A stretch of 64,000 bases of DNA from an uncultured Sulfitobacter sp. (GTDB lineage Bacteria; Pseudomonadota; Alphaproteobacteria; Rhodobacterales; Rhodobacteraceae), in assembly GCA_905182645.1 (NCBI GenBank), contig CAJJCJ010000001.1, forward strand, positions 62,001 through 126,000. Direction: 5' to 3'. The position numbers were made by a program, and so were the translations under genes. Shown in pieces: positions 50,270-58,876 of this stretch. A model generated the notes under the pieces. It saw only the letters and a list, made by a program, of their open reading frames with translations, searched no databases and was not told the origin of the DNA. Each line of letters opens with the position of its first letter. Position 1 is the stretch's first letter.

Positions 50270-52960
50270 ATGCAGAATTCCCGTGTGACGGCCGTTCTTG
50301 GGCCGACAAATACCGGTAAAACCCATTATGCGATTGAACGCATGTTGTCGCATCGCACAGGTGTGATTGGCTTGCCGTTGCGTCTGCTTGCACGCGAAGT
50401 TTACGACCGGATTGTTGCGATCAAAGGGCCTAGCGTGGTTGCGATGATCACAGGCGAGGAACGGATTGTGCCGCCGCGCGCTGCCTATTGGGTCTGCACC
50501 GTTGAGGCGATGCCAGACGGCTTGGGGTGCGATTTTCTGGCGGTTGATGAAATTCAGCTTTGCGGCGATCCTGAGCGTGGTCATGTGTTCACGGACCGGT
50601 TGCTAAATGCGCGTGGCCTACGTGAGACGCTGTTTTTGGGCGCAGAAACGATGAAGCCCGCGATCGCGGAGATGATTCCACAAGCCGAGTTTATCCGGCG
50701 TGAACGCATGTCGACGTTGACATATTCGGGGTCCAAAAAGCTGTCTCGCATGCCTGCGCGGGCCGCAATCGTTGGGTTTTCCGTTGAAAATGTCTATGCG
50801 ATTGCCGAATTACTGCGCCGTCAAAAGGGTGGTGCTGCGGTTGTGATGGGCGCGCTGTCCCCGCGCACGCGCAACGCGCAGGTCGAGATGTATCAAAACG
50901 GTGACGTCGATTATTTGGTGGCGACTGATGCGATTGGCATGGGGCTGAACCTTGATATTTCCCATGTCGCATTTTCCAGTCTGTCAAAGTTTGACGGCCA
51001 GCGGATGCGGTATTTGGCACCTGAAGAGCTGGCTCAGATTGCGGGTCGTGCGGGTCGCTATATGGAAAATGGCACCTTTGGTGTGACGGGCGAAGCCCCG
51101 CCGCTGGATGATATGGTCGCAAGGTCGATTATGGAGCATAAGTACCGTCCGGTGCAAAAATTACAATGGCGTAACAGCAGGTTACAATACGGATCGCCGA
51201 AACGGTTGATCCAAACGTTGGAAGAACGCACCAATGATCCGCTATTGACCCGTGTGCGCGAAAGCGATGATTTGGCCGCATTAAAGGCATTGGCCGCTGA
51301 CGAAATTATCGCCGCACGGGCAAAAGATGGCCCATCGGTCAAGCTGTTGTGGGATGTATGCCGTATTCCGGATTTTCGTGGTATAAGCCGCGGCGAACAC
51401 GCGGGGCTTTTAAGCCAGATTTTCACGGACTTGCATCAAGACGGGCATGTGTCGTCGAACTGGTTTGGCCTGCAAATACGCCGCATTGATCGCACGGATG
51501 GCGATATTGATACGCTGTCAAAACGGCTGGCCTATATCCGGACGTGGACTTATGTCGCACAGCGCAAAGGGTGGCTGCGTGACGAAAGTCATTGGCGTGA
51601 CGAAACCCGTGCGGTAGAAGACCGCTTATCAGATGCGCTTCATGGTGCATTGACGCAAAGATTTGTGGACCGGCGGACAAGCATTTTGCTTCGCCGGCTC
51701 AAACAGAAGGAGAACCTGTTGGCTGACGTAAACGACAAAGGCGAAGTCACCGTAGAGGGTGAATTTGTAGGCAAACTCGAAGGCTTCCGCTTTCGCATGG
51801 ACAAAGCTGGTAGCCCCGATGAGGCCAAGACATTGCGTCAGGCATCAACGCAGGCGCTGATGCCGCAGTTTCACCTGCTGGCGGACCGGTTTTATAACGC
51901 ACCTGATCCTGAATTGGATTTCACAGAGCAGGGTGGCCTGATGTGGGGCGACGCGGCTGTTGGGAAGCTGACTGCTGGATCTGATCCGCTGAAGCCCGAA
52001 GTTGTCGCGTTTGTTGATGACGAGGCAGGTGCCGATGTGATCGCCAAAGTGCAGCGCCGTTTGCAGCATTTTATCGATCGCAAGATTGCCGCTGGGTTCG
52101 AATCGCTTTTGACCTTGAAAAACGATGAGACGCTTGTGGGGTCCGCCAAAGGCTTTGCATTCCGTTTGGTTGAAGGGTTCGGCATTGTTCCGCGTGGCGA
52201 TGTGGCTGATGAGGTCAAAGCGCTGGATCAAGACGCCCGTGGCAGCCTGCGCAAGCATGGTATCCGCTTTGGTCAGTTCACGATCTTTATGCCGCTTTTG
52301 CTAAAGCCCGCGCCGACGCGTTTGCGTCTGGTGTTGTGGTCGCTGTCCAAGGGACTGTCGGAATTTCCTGAAAGCCCGCCCCCAGGTTTGGTCACTGTGC
52401 CCGCCGCCAAGGATGCCGTGCACGGCTATTATGCCATGTCCGGTTACCGCGCTGCTGGCACCCGTGCGATCCGTATTGATATGCTGGAACGTCTGGCTGA
52501 TATGCTGCGCGACAAAGACAGCCGCGGTGGTTTTGAAGCCAATGCAGATATGCTGTCGATCACCGGTATGACGCTTGATCAGTTCGCTGATTTGATGGCT
52601 GGTCTTGGTTATAAGGCCGAGAAGGCTGAGCGCGAAAAAGTTAAAGCGCCGAAGCCTGAAGTTGTGCAAGACGCCGTGCAAGATGCTGAAACAACAGCGG
52701 AAACAGCGGACCCTGTTGAGGCTGTGGCTGAAGAAGCCCCTGAGATGGAAGTGTTTTACACGTTCACTTGGGCTGGTCGGGCTGCACGCGAAAATGCGCG
52801 CCCGAAGCGCGACAATGCCAAGCCCGCTAAGGGCAAAGGCAAGCGTCCTGCAAAGGGTGGCGATGAGCGTCAAAAGTTCACAGCCAAGCCGAAGGTCGAA
52901 AAGAAAATCGATCCTGACAACCCGTTTGCTGCCGCGCTGGCAGGGTTCAATAAAGGTTGA
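50270..52960 (+). CDS. SUV3-like superfamily 2 RNA helicase
   Basis: An 896-residue helicase related to mitochondrial SUV3. Motif I VLGPTNTGKTHYAIERM is at residue 9, motif II FLAVDEIQLCGD (DEIQ) near residue 92, motif V LVATDAIGMGLNLDISHVAF near residue 220 and motif VI EELAQIAGRAGRYM near residue 250. A long middle region and an Ala/Glu-rich, then Lys-rich C-terminal tail follow (KRDNAKPAKGKGKRPAKGG), likely for RNA binding. I chose ATG 50270 (MQNSRVTAVLGPT). It is coupled to an S4-domain RNA-binding gene, so an RNA-handling role is likely. Confidence 0.9.
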   Translation: MQNSRVTAVLGPTNTGKTHYAIERMLSHRTGVIGLPLRLLAREVYDRIVAIKGPSVVAMITGEERIVPPRAAYWVCTVEAMPDGLGCDFLAVDEIQLCGDPERGHVFTDRLLNARGLRETLFLGAETMKPAIAEMIPQAEFIRRERMSTLTYSGSKKLSRMPARAAIVGFSVENVYAIAELLRRQKGGAAVVMGALSPRTRNAQVEMYQNGDVDYLVATDAIGMGLNLDISHVAFSSLSKFDGQRMRYLAPEELAQIAGRAGRYMENGTFGVTGEAPPLDDMVARSIMEHKYRPVQKLQWRNSRLQYGSPKRLIQTLEERTNDPLLTRVRESDDLAALKALAADEIIAARAKDGPSVKLLWDVCRIPDFRGISRGEHAGLLSQIFTDLHQDGHVSSNWFGLQIRRIDRTDGDIDTLSKRLAYIRTWTYVAQRKGWLRDESHWRDETRAVEDRLSDALHGALTQRFVDRRTSILLRRLKQKENLLADVNDKGEVTVEGEFVGKLEGFRFRMDKAGSPDEAKTLRQASTQALMPQFHLLADRFYNAPDPELDFTEQGGLMWGDAAVGKLTAGSDPLKPEVVAFVDDEAGADVIAKVQRRLQHFIDRKIAAGFESLLTLKNDETLVGSAKGFAFRLVEGFGIVPRGDVADEVKALDQDARGSLRKHGIRFGQFTIFMPLLLKPAPTRLRLVLWSLSKGLSEFPESPPPGLVTVPAAKDAVHGYYAMSGYRAAGTRAIRIDMLERLADMLRDKDSRGGFEANADMLSITGMTLDQFADLMAGLGYKAEKAEREKVKAPKPEVVQDAVQDAETTAETADPVEAVAEEAPEMEVFYTFTWAGRAARENARPKRDNAKPAKGKGKRPAKGGDERQKFTAKPKVEKKIDPDNPFAAALAGFNKG

Positions 52961-53343
52961 ACGAAAAGCGTGACACGATACGAATAGACAAATGGTTATG
53001 GCAGGCGCGGTTTTTCAAATCGCGCTCCATCGCCGCCACCGCTGTGACGACGAGCAAAGTGCGGATCAATGGCGATGTGGCGGCGAAACCTGCCCGTGCT
53101 GTTGGGGCAGGCGACGTACTGACATTCCTCCAACAGACAGACGTCCGGATCGTTAAGATTCTGGCTTGTGGAAAACGGCGCGGCCCTGCGCCTGAGGCCC
53201 AAGCCTTATACGAGGATATGTCGCCTCCAAAGGTTCATGTTCCTAAAAACCCCAAATTTGAGGGAAAAGGTCGCCCCACTAAGAAGGATCGGCGGGACAT
53301 GCTGTCTCATCCCCGTGATGGGGGGCCGTTTGACCTTGATTGA
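52957..53343 (+). CDS. S4-domain RNA-binding protein (HslR/Hsp15-like)
   Basis: A 128-residue protein. The S4 domain, RIDKWLWQARFFKSRSIAAT near residue 9 and VRINGDVAAKPARAVGAGDV near residue 37, is that of Hsp15-type ribosome-rescue proteins. The C-terminus is basic (KFEGKGRPTKKDRRD). The only usable start is a TTG at 52957 that overlaps the helicase stop (TTGA); the GTG a few bases on leads to an immediate stop in its frame. Translation is probably coupled to the helicase. Confidence 0.88.
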   Translation: MNEKRDTIRIDKWLWQARFFKSRSIAATAVTTSKVRINGDVAAKPARAVGAGDVLTFLQQTDVRIVKILACGKRRGPAPEAQALYEDMSPPKVHVPKNPKFEGKGRPTKKDRRDMLSHPRDGGPFDLD

Positions 53344-53391
53344 GGCGACGGGTTGGCCTAGCTAGGCCGAGACAATTTTCCGGATGAACCT

Positions 53392-53727
53392 ATGACCTAT
53401 ATCGTCAACGACAACTGCATTGCCTGCAAATACACCGACTGTGTTGAAGTCTGCCCCGTGGACTGTTTTTACGAGGGTGAAAACATGCTGGTGATCCACC
53501 CTGATGAATGCATCGACTGTGGTGTGTGCGAACCAGAGTGCCCCGCTGACGCGATCCGCCCTGATACAGAGCCGGACATGGAAAAATGGGTCGAGTTTAA
53601 CCGAAAATATTCCGATATGTGGCCGGTCATTATCACCAAAAAAGACCAATTGCCGAATGCCGAAGAGATGGACGGCAAAGAAGGCAAGATGGAGCTGTTT
53701 TCGGAAGCGCCAGGCGAAGGCGGCTGA
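53392..53727 (+). CDS. fdxA: 7Fe ferredoxin FdxA
   Basis: A 111-residue ferredoxin with a 3Fe-4S and a 4Fe-4S cluster. The cysteines are in [20 protein letters not shown] (residues 9-24) and [18 protein letters not shown] (residues 39-53). The C-terminal extension ([17 protein letters not shown]) is typical for the FdxA type. It carries electrons in the cytoplasm. A terminator follows. Confidence 0.96.
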   Translation: MTYIVNDNCIACKYTDCVEVCPVDCFYEGENMLVIHPDECIDCGVCEPECPADAIRPDTEPDMEKWVEFNRKYSDMWPVIITKKDQLPNAEEMDGKEGKMELFSEAPGEGG

Positions 53728-53777
53728 TTCGCTCGCCATTTGCTGTGAGACCTTGTTTCTATGGAAGTTATGATATG

Positions 53778-53807
53778 ATCGCGCCCCTTTTTTGTGGCGC
53801 GATTTTG
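53778..53807 (+). terminator. Rho-independent terminator after fdxA
   Basis: ATCGCGCC (53778-53785) pairs perfectly with GGCGCGAT (53796-53803), then TTTTG, about 50 bases after the fdxA stop. Confidence 0.85.
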
Positions 53808-53926
53808 TGTTATAGCAAAATCAATGATTTAGAATAAATACTGTACTGACGAACCAAAAGACACCGACGTGAACAAGTTGTTCTCGCCGGATTTTTTTGT
53901 CTGTGCAGTCACCTGAAAGGACGACC

Positions 53927-54433
53927 ATGAGTAAGAAGAAACTAGACTTTAGCCCGAATGATTTTGTCGTCTACCCAGCCCACGGCGTCGGTAAAGTTGT
54001 GTCGGTTGAGACCCAAGAGGTTGCTGGGTTCGAGCTGGAAATGTTCGTCATTGCGTTTGAAAAAGACAAAATGACCCTGCGCGTACCGACGCACAAGGCG
54101 CTTGACGTTGGCATGCGGTCGCTCGCGACCCCTGATGTTGTGGCCCATGCTATGAAAACTTTGCGTGGCAAGGCCAAGGTCAAAAAAGCCATGTGGTCGC
54201 GCCGTGCGCAGGAGTACGAGCAAAAGATTAACTCTGGCGATTTGATCGCAATTGCTGAAGTTGTGCGCGATTTGCACCGCCAAGACGACCAGCGCGAGCA
54301 AAGCTATTCTGAGCGTCAACTGTATGAAGCCGCGTTAGAGCGGTTAACCCGCGAAATCGCTGTTGTGGCTGGTAGCGACGAAAATGCGGCAGTGGCCGAG
54401 ATCACAGGCGTTCTTGTTGCCCGGGCAGCATAA
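53927..54433 (+). CDS. carD: CarD-family transcription factor
   Basis: A 168-residue protein that binds RNA polymerase and stabilises open promoter complexes. The N-terminal Tudor-like domain reads FSPNDFVVYPAHGVGKVVSV and FVIAFEKDKMTLRVPTHKA. The helical C-terminal domain has MWSRRAQEYEQKINSGDLIA and EVVRDLHRQDDQREQSYSER. AAAGGA lies six bases before the chosen ATG 53927. A strong terminator follows. Confidence 0.94.
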   Translation: MSKKKLDFSPNDFVVYPAHGVGKVVSVETQEVAGFELEMFVIAFEKDKMTLRVPTHKALDVGMRSLATPDVVAHAMKTLRGKAKVKKAMWSRRAQEYEQKINSGDLIAIAEVVRDLHRQDDQREQSYSERQLYEAALERLTREIAVVAGSDENAAVAEITGVLVARAA

Positions 54434-54457
54434 GTCGTTTTTGCGTTTATAGAACAA

Positions 54458-54493
54458 ATGGGCCGATGCTGACACCAGCATGGGCCCATTTTG
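54458..54493. terminator. Strong bidirectional terminator between carD and purD
   Basis: ATGGGCC-GATGCTG (54458-54471) pairs with CAGCATG-GGCCCAT with one mismatch, a 14-bp stem with a four-base loop, followed by TTTTG on the plus strand and preceded by a run of A that serves the minus strand. Confidence 0.88.
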
Positions 54494-54511
54494 TTTCGCG
54501 ACTAGAGGTGC

Positions 54512-55774
54512 TTAAAGCGCGCGCCAGCCAATATCGTTTCTGTAAAACCCTGCAGGCCAATCGATGGATTTGGTCATTGCATAAGCCCGCTCGCGTGCCT
54601 CGGTTAACGTGTCACTGCATGCCGTAACCGCCAGCACACGGCCGCCAGTTGCGGTGATCGCACCATCTTTTTCCGTTGTGCCCGCATGGAACACCATGTT
54701 TTTGCTGTCTTCAGGCAGGGCATCTAACCCGTTGATAACAGATCCCTTTTGGTAAGGTCCTGGATATCCGTTGGCCGCCATAACGATCGTGATCGCATGG
54801 TCATCCGCCCAGTTTACCTTGATATCGTGCAGGCGGTGCTCTGCACAGGCTTGGAGCAGGTCCAATATCTGCCCACCGAGCCGCATCATCAGCGTTTGGC
54901 ATTCCGGATCACCAAAGCGCACGTTGTATTCGACAAGTCTTGGTTGCCCGTCCTTGATCATCAGGCCGACAAACAGGACGCCTTCAAACGGCGTGCCGCG
55001 CTTGCGCATCTCGTCCATGCAAGGTTTGACGATTTCATCCATCGCCTTTTGGGTCACGCTTTCGGTCATCACGGGGGCAGGGGAATAGGCCCCCATGCCG
55101 CCGGTGTTTGGCCCTGTGTCGCCCTCGCCTACGCGTTTGTGGTCTTGGGCGGTACCAATGGGCAGAATGTTGGTTCCGTCGCACAGCACAAAGAACGATG
55201 CCTCTTCGCCACCCATGAATTCTTCGATCACGACTTCCGCGCCTGCGTCCCCGAATGATCCGTCGAACATGTCGTCAATCGCGTCCAGCGCCTCGGCTTC
55301 TGTCATTGCGACGATGACGCCTTTGCCAGCGGCAAGCCCGTCAGCTTTGACCACAATGGGTGCGCCTTGCGCCTTGATATAGGTTTTGGCGGCGTCCGCG
55401 TCATGGAAATGTCCGTAGCCAGCTGTGGGGGCGTTCGCCGCATCGCAGATCGCTTTTGTGAAAGATTTGGAGGCTTCTAGCGCTGCTGCGGCCTTAGAAG
55501 GTCCGAAAACCAACAGGCCGGCATCGCGCAAACGGTCAGCCACACCTGCTGCAAGGGGTGCTTCTGGTCCGATGATCACAAAATCAATTGCGTTTTCTTC
55601 GGCGAATGACGCGACCGTATCACCATCCATAATGTCGATGTCGGCGCAGTCGCAGATTTGTGCGATCCCAGCGTTGCCAGGCGCCACAATCAGCCGGTCG
55701 CATTTCGGATTTTGCTGAATTGCCCAAGCGAGGCTGTGTTCGCGCCCACCGCTGCCCAAAATAAGGATGTTCAT
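54512..55774 (-). CDS. purD: Phosphoribosylamine-glycine ligase
   Basis: A 420-residue ATP-grasp enzyme making GAR in purine synthesis. It starts MNILILGSGGREHSLAWAIQ with GGAG upstream of ATG 55774; the longer open frame upstream has no support. VIIGPEAPLAAGVADRLRDA near residue 65, the ATP-grasp VVKADGLAAGKGVIVAMTEA near residue 140 and the catalytic FGDPECQTLMMRLGG near residue 290 are visible. It is divergent from xseA. Confidence 0.95.
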   Translation of the reverse strand: MNILILGSGGREHSLAWAIQQNPKCDRLIVAPGNAGIAQICDCADIDIMDGDTVASFAEENAIDFVIIGPEAPLAAGVADRLRDAGLLVFGPSKAAAALEASKSFTKAICDAANAPTAGYGHFHDADAAKTYIKAQGAPIVVKADGLAAGKGVIVAMTEAEALDAIDDMFDGSFGDAGAEVVIEEFMGGEEASFFVLCDGTNILPIGTAQDHKRVGEGDTGPNTGGMGAYSPAPVMTESVTQKAMDEIVKPCMDEMRKRGTPFEGVLFVGLMIKDGQPRLVEYNVRFGDPECQTLMMRLGGQILDLLQACAEHRLHDIKVNWADDHAITIVMAANGYPGPYQKGSVINGLDALPEDSKNMVFHAGTTEKDGAITATGGRVLAVTACSDTLTEARERAYAMTKSIDWPAGFYRNDIGWRAL

Positions 55775-55844
55775 GGTCGTCTCCTGCTTGGCCTTCGTCT
55801 GCAGGCGTTCTAAGGTTAGCATAGGCTGATCACAAGGGCGTAGC

Positions 55845-57266
55845 ATGGACCTTTTCGACGACGACCCCGCTGGCGACAACGCGCCCGAGTTTTCCGTGTC
55901 CGATATTTCGGGTGCGGTGAAAAAGGCGATTGAAGGCGGATTTTCCCACGTTCGTGTGCGCGGCGAAGTGGGGCGTGTGTCGCGACCTGCGTCTGGCCAC
56001 ATTTATATGGACCTGAAAGACGAGCGATCCGTGTTGGCTGGCGTCATCTGGAAAGGCCGCGCAGCCGCGCTTACGACCCGCCCCGAAGAGGGGATGGAGG
56101 TGGTCGCAACCGGTAAGTTGACCACGTTCCCTGGTCAGTCGAAATATCAGATGGTGATCGAAAGCGTGGTGCCTGCGGGCGCTGGTGCGTTGATGGCGAT
56201 GCTAGAAAAACGCAAGGCGCAGCTGGCGTCTGAGGGGCTGTTTGCACCTGAGCGTAAGAAAGAACTGCCGTATTTGCCCGAGATTATTGGCGTTGTGACG
56301 TCGCCGTCTGGCGCCGTTATCCGCGATATTTTGCATCGCTTACGCGACCGGTTCCCGCGCAAAGTGTTGATCTGGCCTGTCGCCGTGCAAGGACAGCGTT
56401 GTGCGCCGGAGGTTGCGAATGCTATCCGTGGGTTTAATGCGATGACCGCTGGCGGGGCATTGCCACGCCCTGATTTGATCATAGTGGCGCGTGGTGGTGG
56501 ATCGCTTGAGGACCTTTGGGGCTTTAACGAAGAAATCGTGGCCCGCGCTGCTGCGGCGTCAGATATCCCGCTGATTTCGGCTGTTGGGCACGAAACTGAT
56601 ACGACGCTGATTGATTTTGTATCCGATATGCGCGCCCCGACGCCGACTGCTGCAGCAGAAATGGCCGTGCCTGTGCGCATGGAATTGATGGCTTGGGTGG
56701 ATCAGCAAGGTGCGCGGCTTAGCCAATCGCTAAGCAATGGATTGACCCAGCGCGTTCAGCGTCTTCGCGATTTGTCGCGTGGGTTACCAAGCAAGGATAG
56801 CTTGCTGGACGGGCCACGTCAGCGGTTTGATACCGTTGCGGACCGGTTTCCTATCGCATTGCGCCGCGCGATCGCAACCAAACAATTGACCCTGTCGGAT
56901 GCGTCCGGTCCACTGCGCCCGAGCATTTTGAGAGCACGAGTTACGCGTGCAAAGGACAAGCTAGACAACGCATCACGGGGTTTGCGAACCGATGTGATTG
57001 CACGCGATGTCGTGCGCAAACGCGAGCGACTTGATGCGGTTATGGCGCGGCTTTCCGCACGGGCGCAAAGTGATCAGACTGCCCGCGCGGCGCGGCTGGC
57101 GTCATTGGACCGTCTGCGTGAAACGCTTGGCTATGTCGAAACGCTAAAGCGCGGTTATGCTGTCGTGCGTGGTGATGGTGCTGTTGTTACGGCGACAGCA
57201 GGGGCCAAAGCAGCGAGGTCAATTGAGATCGAATTTGCAGACGGGCGCGTGACCTTAGGATCCTAG
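55845..57266 (+). CDS. xseA: Exodeoxyribonuclease VII large subunit
   Basis: A 473-residue nuclease subunit. The N-terminal OB domain (FSHVRVRGEVGRVSRPASGH) spans residues 20-110. The catalytic domain holds EIIGVVTSPSGAVIRDILHR near residue 144, LIIVARGGGSLEDLWGFNEE near residue 210 and SAVGHETDTTLIDFVSDMRA, PTPTAAAE near residue 245. A long coiled middle and ETLKRGYAVVRGDG at the C-terminus complete the family pattern. The small subunit gene is not in this window. Confidence 0.95.
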   Translation: MDLFDDDPAGDNAPEFSVSDISGAVKKAIEGGFSHVRVRGEVGRVSRPASGHIYMDLKDERSVLAGVIWKGRAAALTTRPEEGMEVVATGKLTTFPGQSKYQMVIESVVPAGAGALMAMLEKRKAQLASEGLFAPERKKELPYLPEIIGVVTSPSGAVIRDILHRLRDRFPRKVLIWPVAVQGQRCAPEVANAIRGFNAMTAGGALPRPDLIIVARGGGSLEDLWGFNEEIVARAAAASDIPLISAVGHETDTTLIDFVSDMRAPTPTAAAEMAVPVRMELMAWVDQQGARLSQSLSNGLTQRVQRLRDLSRGLPSKDSLLDGPRQRFDTVADRFPIALRRAIATKQLTLSDASGPLRPSILRARVTRAKDKLDNASRGLRTDVIARDVVRKRERLDAVMARLSARAQSDQTARAARLASLDRLRETLGYVETLKRGYAVVRGDGAVVTATAGAKAARSIEIEFADGRVTLGS

Positions 57267-57644
57267 GTTTGGGCCGGGGCAAATTAGCGGCTCAGCGCTG
57301 TTTTGCGCTTCATAAAGGACGGATGTGTTTGGGCGGTTCATGAAAACTGCGCGCAGGCCGTTAGGCTCGTCATAGAATTCCCAACACTTGGGGGCGGGGT
57401 CAAAGTCGTAGCGAAAGCAGATGCTTCCCTTGCTTTCATACCAGACACCGTTGCTGCATTCGCCATCCAGAAATGACCAAATGACGCGCTGATTGTCTTG
57501 GTATTGCTCAATGCCATAAGCTGCGTCGCCGGCCACGCCAAACGTCAGGGTTTTACCTTTGGTGTAGGTATCAAATTCGGCGGCAGTCATGGCATTTTCT
57601 GCAAATGCAGGGGCGGCCAAGAAAAGTAAGATCAGATATTTCAT
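57255..57644 (-). CDS. Secreted small protein of unknown function
   Basis: A 129-residue protein with signal peptide MKYLILLFLAAPAFAENAMT. The mature part contains EFDTYTKGKTLTFGVAGDAA, YQDNQRVIWSFLDGECSNGV and CFRYDFDPAPKCWEFYDEPN, with several conserved-looking Trp and Cys residues. Similar small periplasmic proteins are common in Rhodobacterales. I chose ATG 57644; the frame is open further upstream without a signal. Its end overlaps the end of xseA by 12 bases, convergent. Confidence 0.75.
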   Translation of the reverse strand: MKYLILLFLAAPAFAENAMTAAEFDTYTKGKTLTFGVAGDAAYGIEQYQDNQRVIWSFLDGECSNGVWYESKGSICFRYDFDPAPKCWEFYDEPNGLRAVFMNRPNTSVLYEAQNSAEPLICPGPNLGS

Positions 57645-57691
57645 TTGGTTAGACTGCCAAGTTTCGGCGGACCTGGCTAGTGGTGACCTTG

Positions 57692-58723
57692 TCATTTGAC
57701 TGACCACTGCGCTGCGAGCGGGTCCATGATTTTGCGCCAGCTACGCGGTGCGAGTGCCAGACAAGCCATCACAGGCAAAGAACGCGGTAGCATTGGACAA
57801 TCTTCTGGGATGATCAGCGTGTTGTAGGGCAGCGACGGGTGCGCATGGTGGTCTGAATGTCGCGGCGCGTTCAGCATGATGGCGGATGAAAGCCGATGCG
57901 GGCTATTCCAGCTATGGCGAGTACTGACGGGTTCATATTTGCCATCAATCTTTGAACGCATCAGTCCGTAGTGTTGGATGTAGTCTGATAGTAATAGTTG
58001 CGAGGTGCTAAATGTCGCGAGGGCCACATAGATCGCGGCGCCAATCGGTCCGCCAATGGACCATGCCAATGCAACGAAACCCGCGGCGCCTCCGACGTAG
58101 GTCACATAGGGGTGACGATAGGTGGGGGCATCAACGCGCCGTTGGCGTTCGGTTTCGGCGGCGAGCCCTTTGCGGAATGATCCGCGCCAAGCGCGTGCAG
58201 CAAACTTGTAATAGCTTTCGCCGCTCCGCGATGTTGACGGGTCCGATGGGGTGGCCACATAGCGGTGATGCACAAGCACATGCGCAGATGTGTGATGCCC
58301 AAAAAGCAAAGAAATGTAGACCCATTTCCCTAAACGGTGCAATCTACGCCCGCCGCGATGTATCAGTTCATGCGCGTTGGAATTGCTGATTTGTCCAAAG
58401 AAAAATCCAGCAGCGATGAAAATGCCAATTTTCGCGATGATACTACTATTTCCGTTTGCGAGCGCGTTAACCACCAGCGCAAGTAGCCCAAAGTGAAGCA
58501 CGCCAAGGCTAACCGACAAAACCATTGCGGCGGGGAATTCGCTGTCTTTTGTCGGCGGCGTAACGTGGTGTACGATTTCATCCAGACACGCCGTCAATAC
58601 CGTAAGGTAAATCAGGCTCGCCAAAATCCAAAGTCCGCCCAAAGTTGCAGCCGCACAAATAAGTGCGACTGGGATCAACGTGGCGAGTGTGAATAGACGC
58701 ATTGGTGTCAGGAAACGGATCAT
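57692..58723 (-). CDS. alkB: Alkane 1-monooxygenase (AlkB-type di-iron membrane hydroxylase)
   Basis: A 343-residue membrane protein with about six membrane helices. The histidine boxes of the family are present: NAHELIH near residue 115, HVLVHHRYVATPSDPS near residue 148 and RHSDHHAHP near residue 285, plus the DYIQHYGL block near residue 245. It would oxidise the terminal methyl of alkanes or similar chains at the inner membrane. No rubredoxin or rubredoxin reductase gene is adjacent. A fatty-acid or other lipid substrate is also possible. Confidence 0.9.
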   Translation of the reverse strand: MIRFLTPMRLFTLATLIPVALICAAATLGGLWILASLIYLTVLTACLDEIVHHVTPPTKDSEFPAAMVLSVSLGVLHFGLLALVVNALANGNSSIIAKIGIFIAAGFFFGQISNSNAHELIHRGGRRLHRLGKWVYISLLFGHHTSAHVLVHHRYVATPSDPSTSRSGESYYKFAARAWRGSFRKGLAAETERQRRVDAPTYRHPYVTYVGGAAGFVALAWSIGGPIGAAIYVALATFSTSQLLLSDYIQHYGLMRSKIDGKYEPVSTRHSWNSPHRLSSAIMLNAPRHSDHHAHPSLPYNTLIIPEDCPMLPRSLPVMACLALAPRSWRKIMDPLAAQWSVK

Positions 58724-58876
58724 TTACACGATGTAGCACGCAATCATTCAAACGTCAGTGCCTGATCCTGTGACGTGTTGTTTCAGTTATGGACATTCCA
58801 ACCTTATCGCGCCGCCTCTTTCAATATCGATCAATCGGGACTAAGTGTTTGGAGTTCAGTGTTTAAAGGCCGCACG

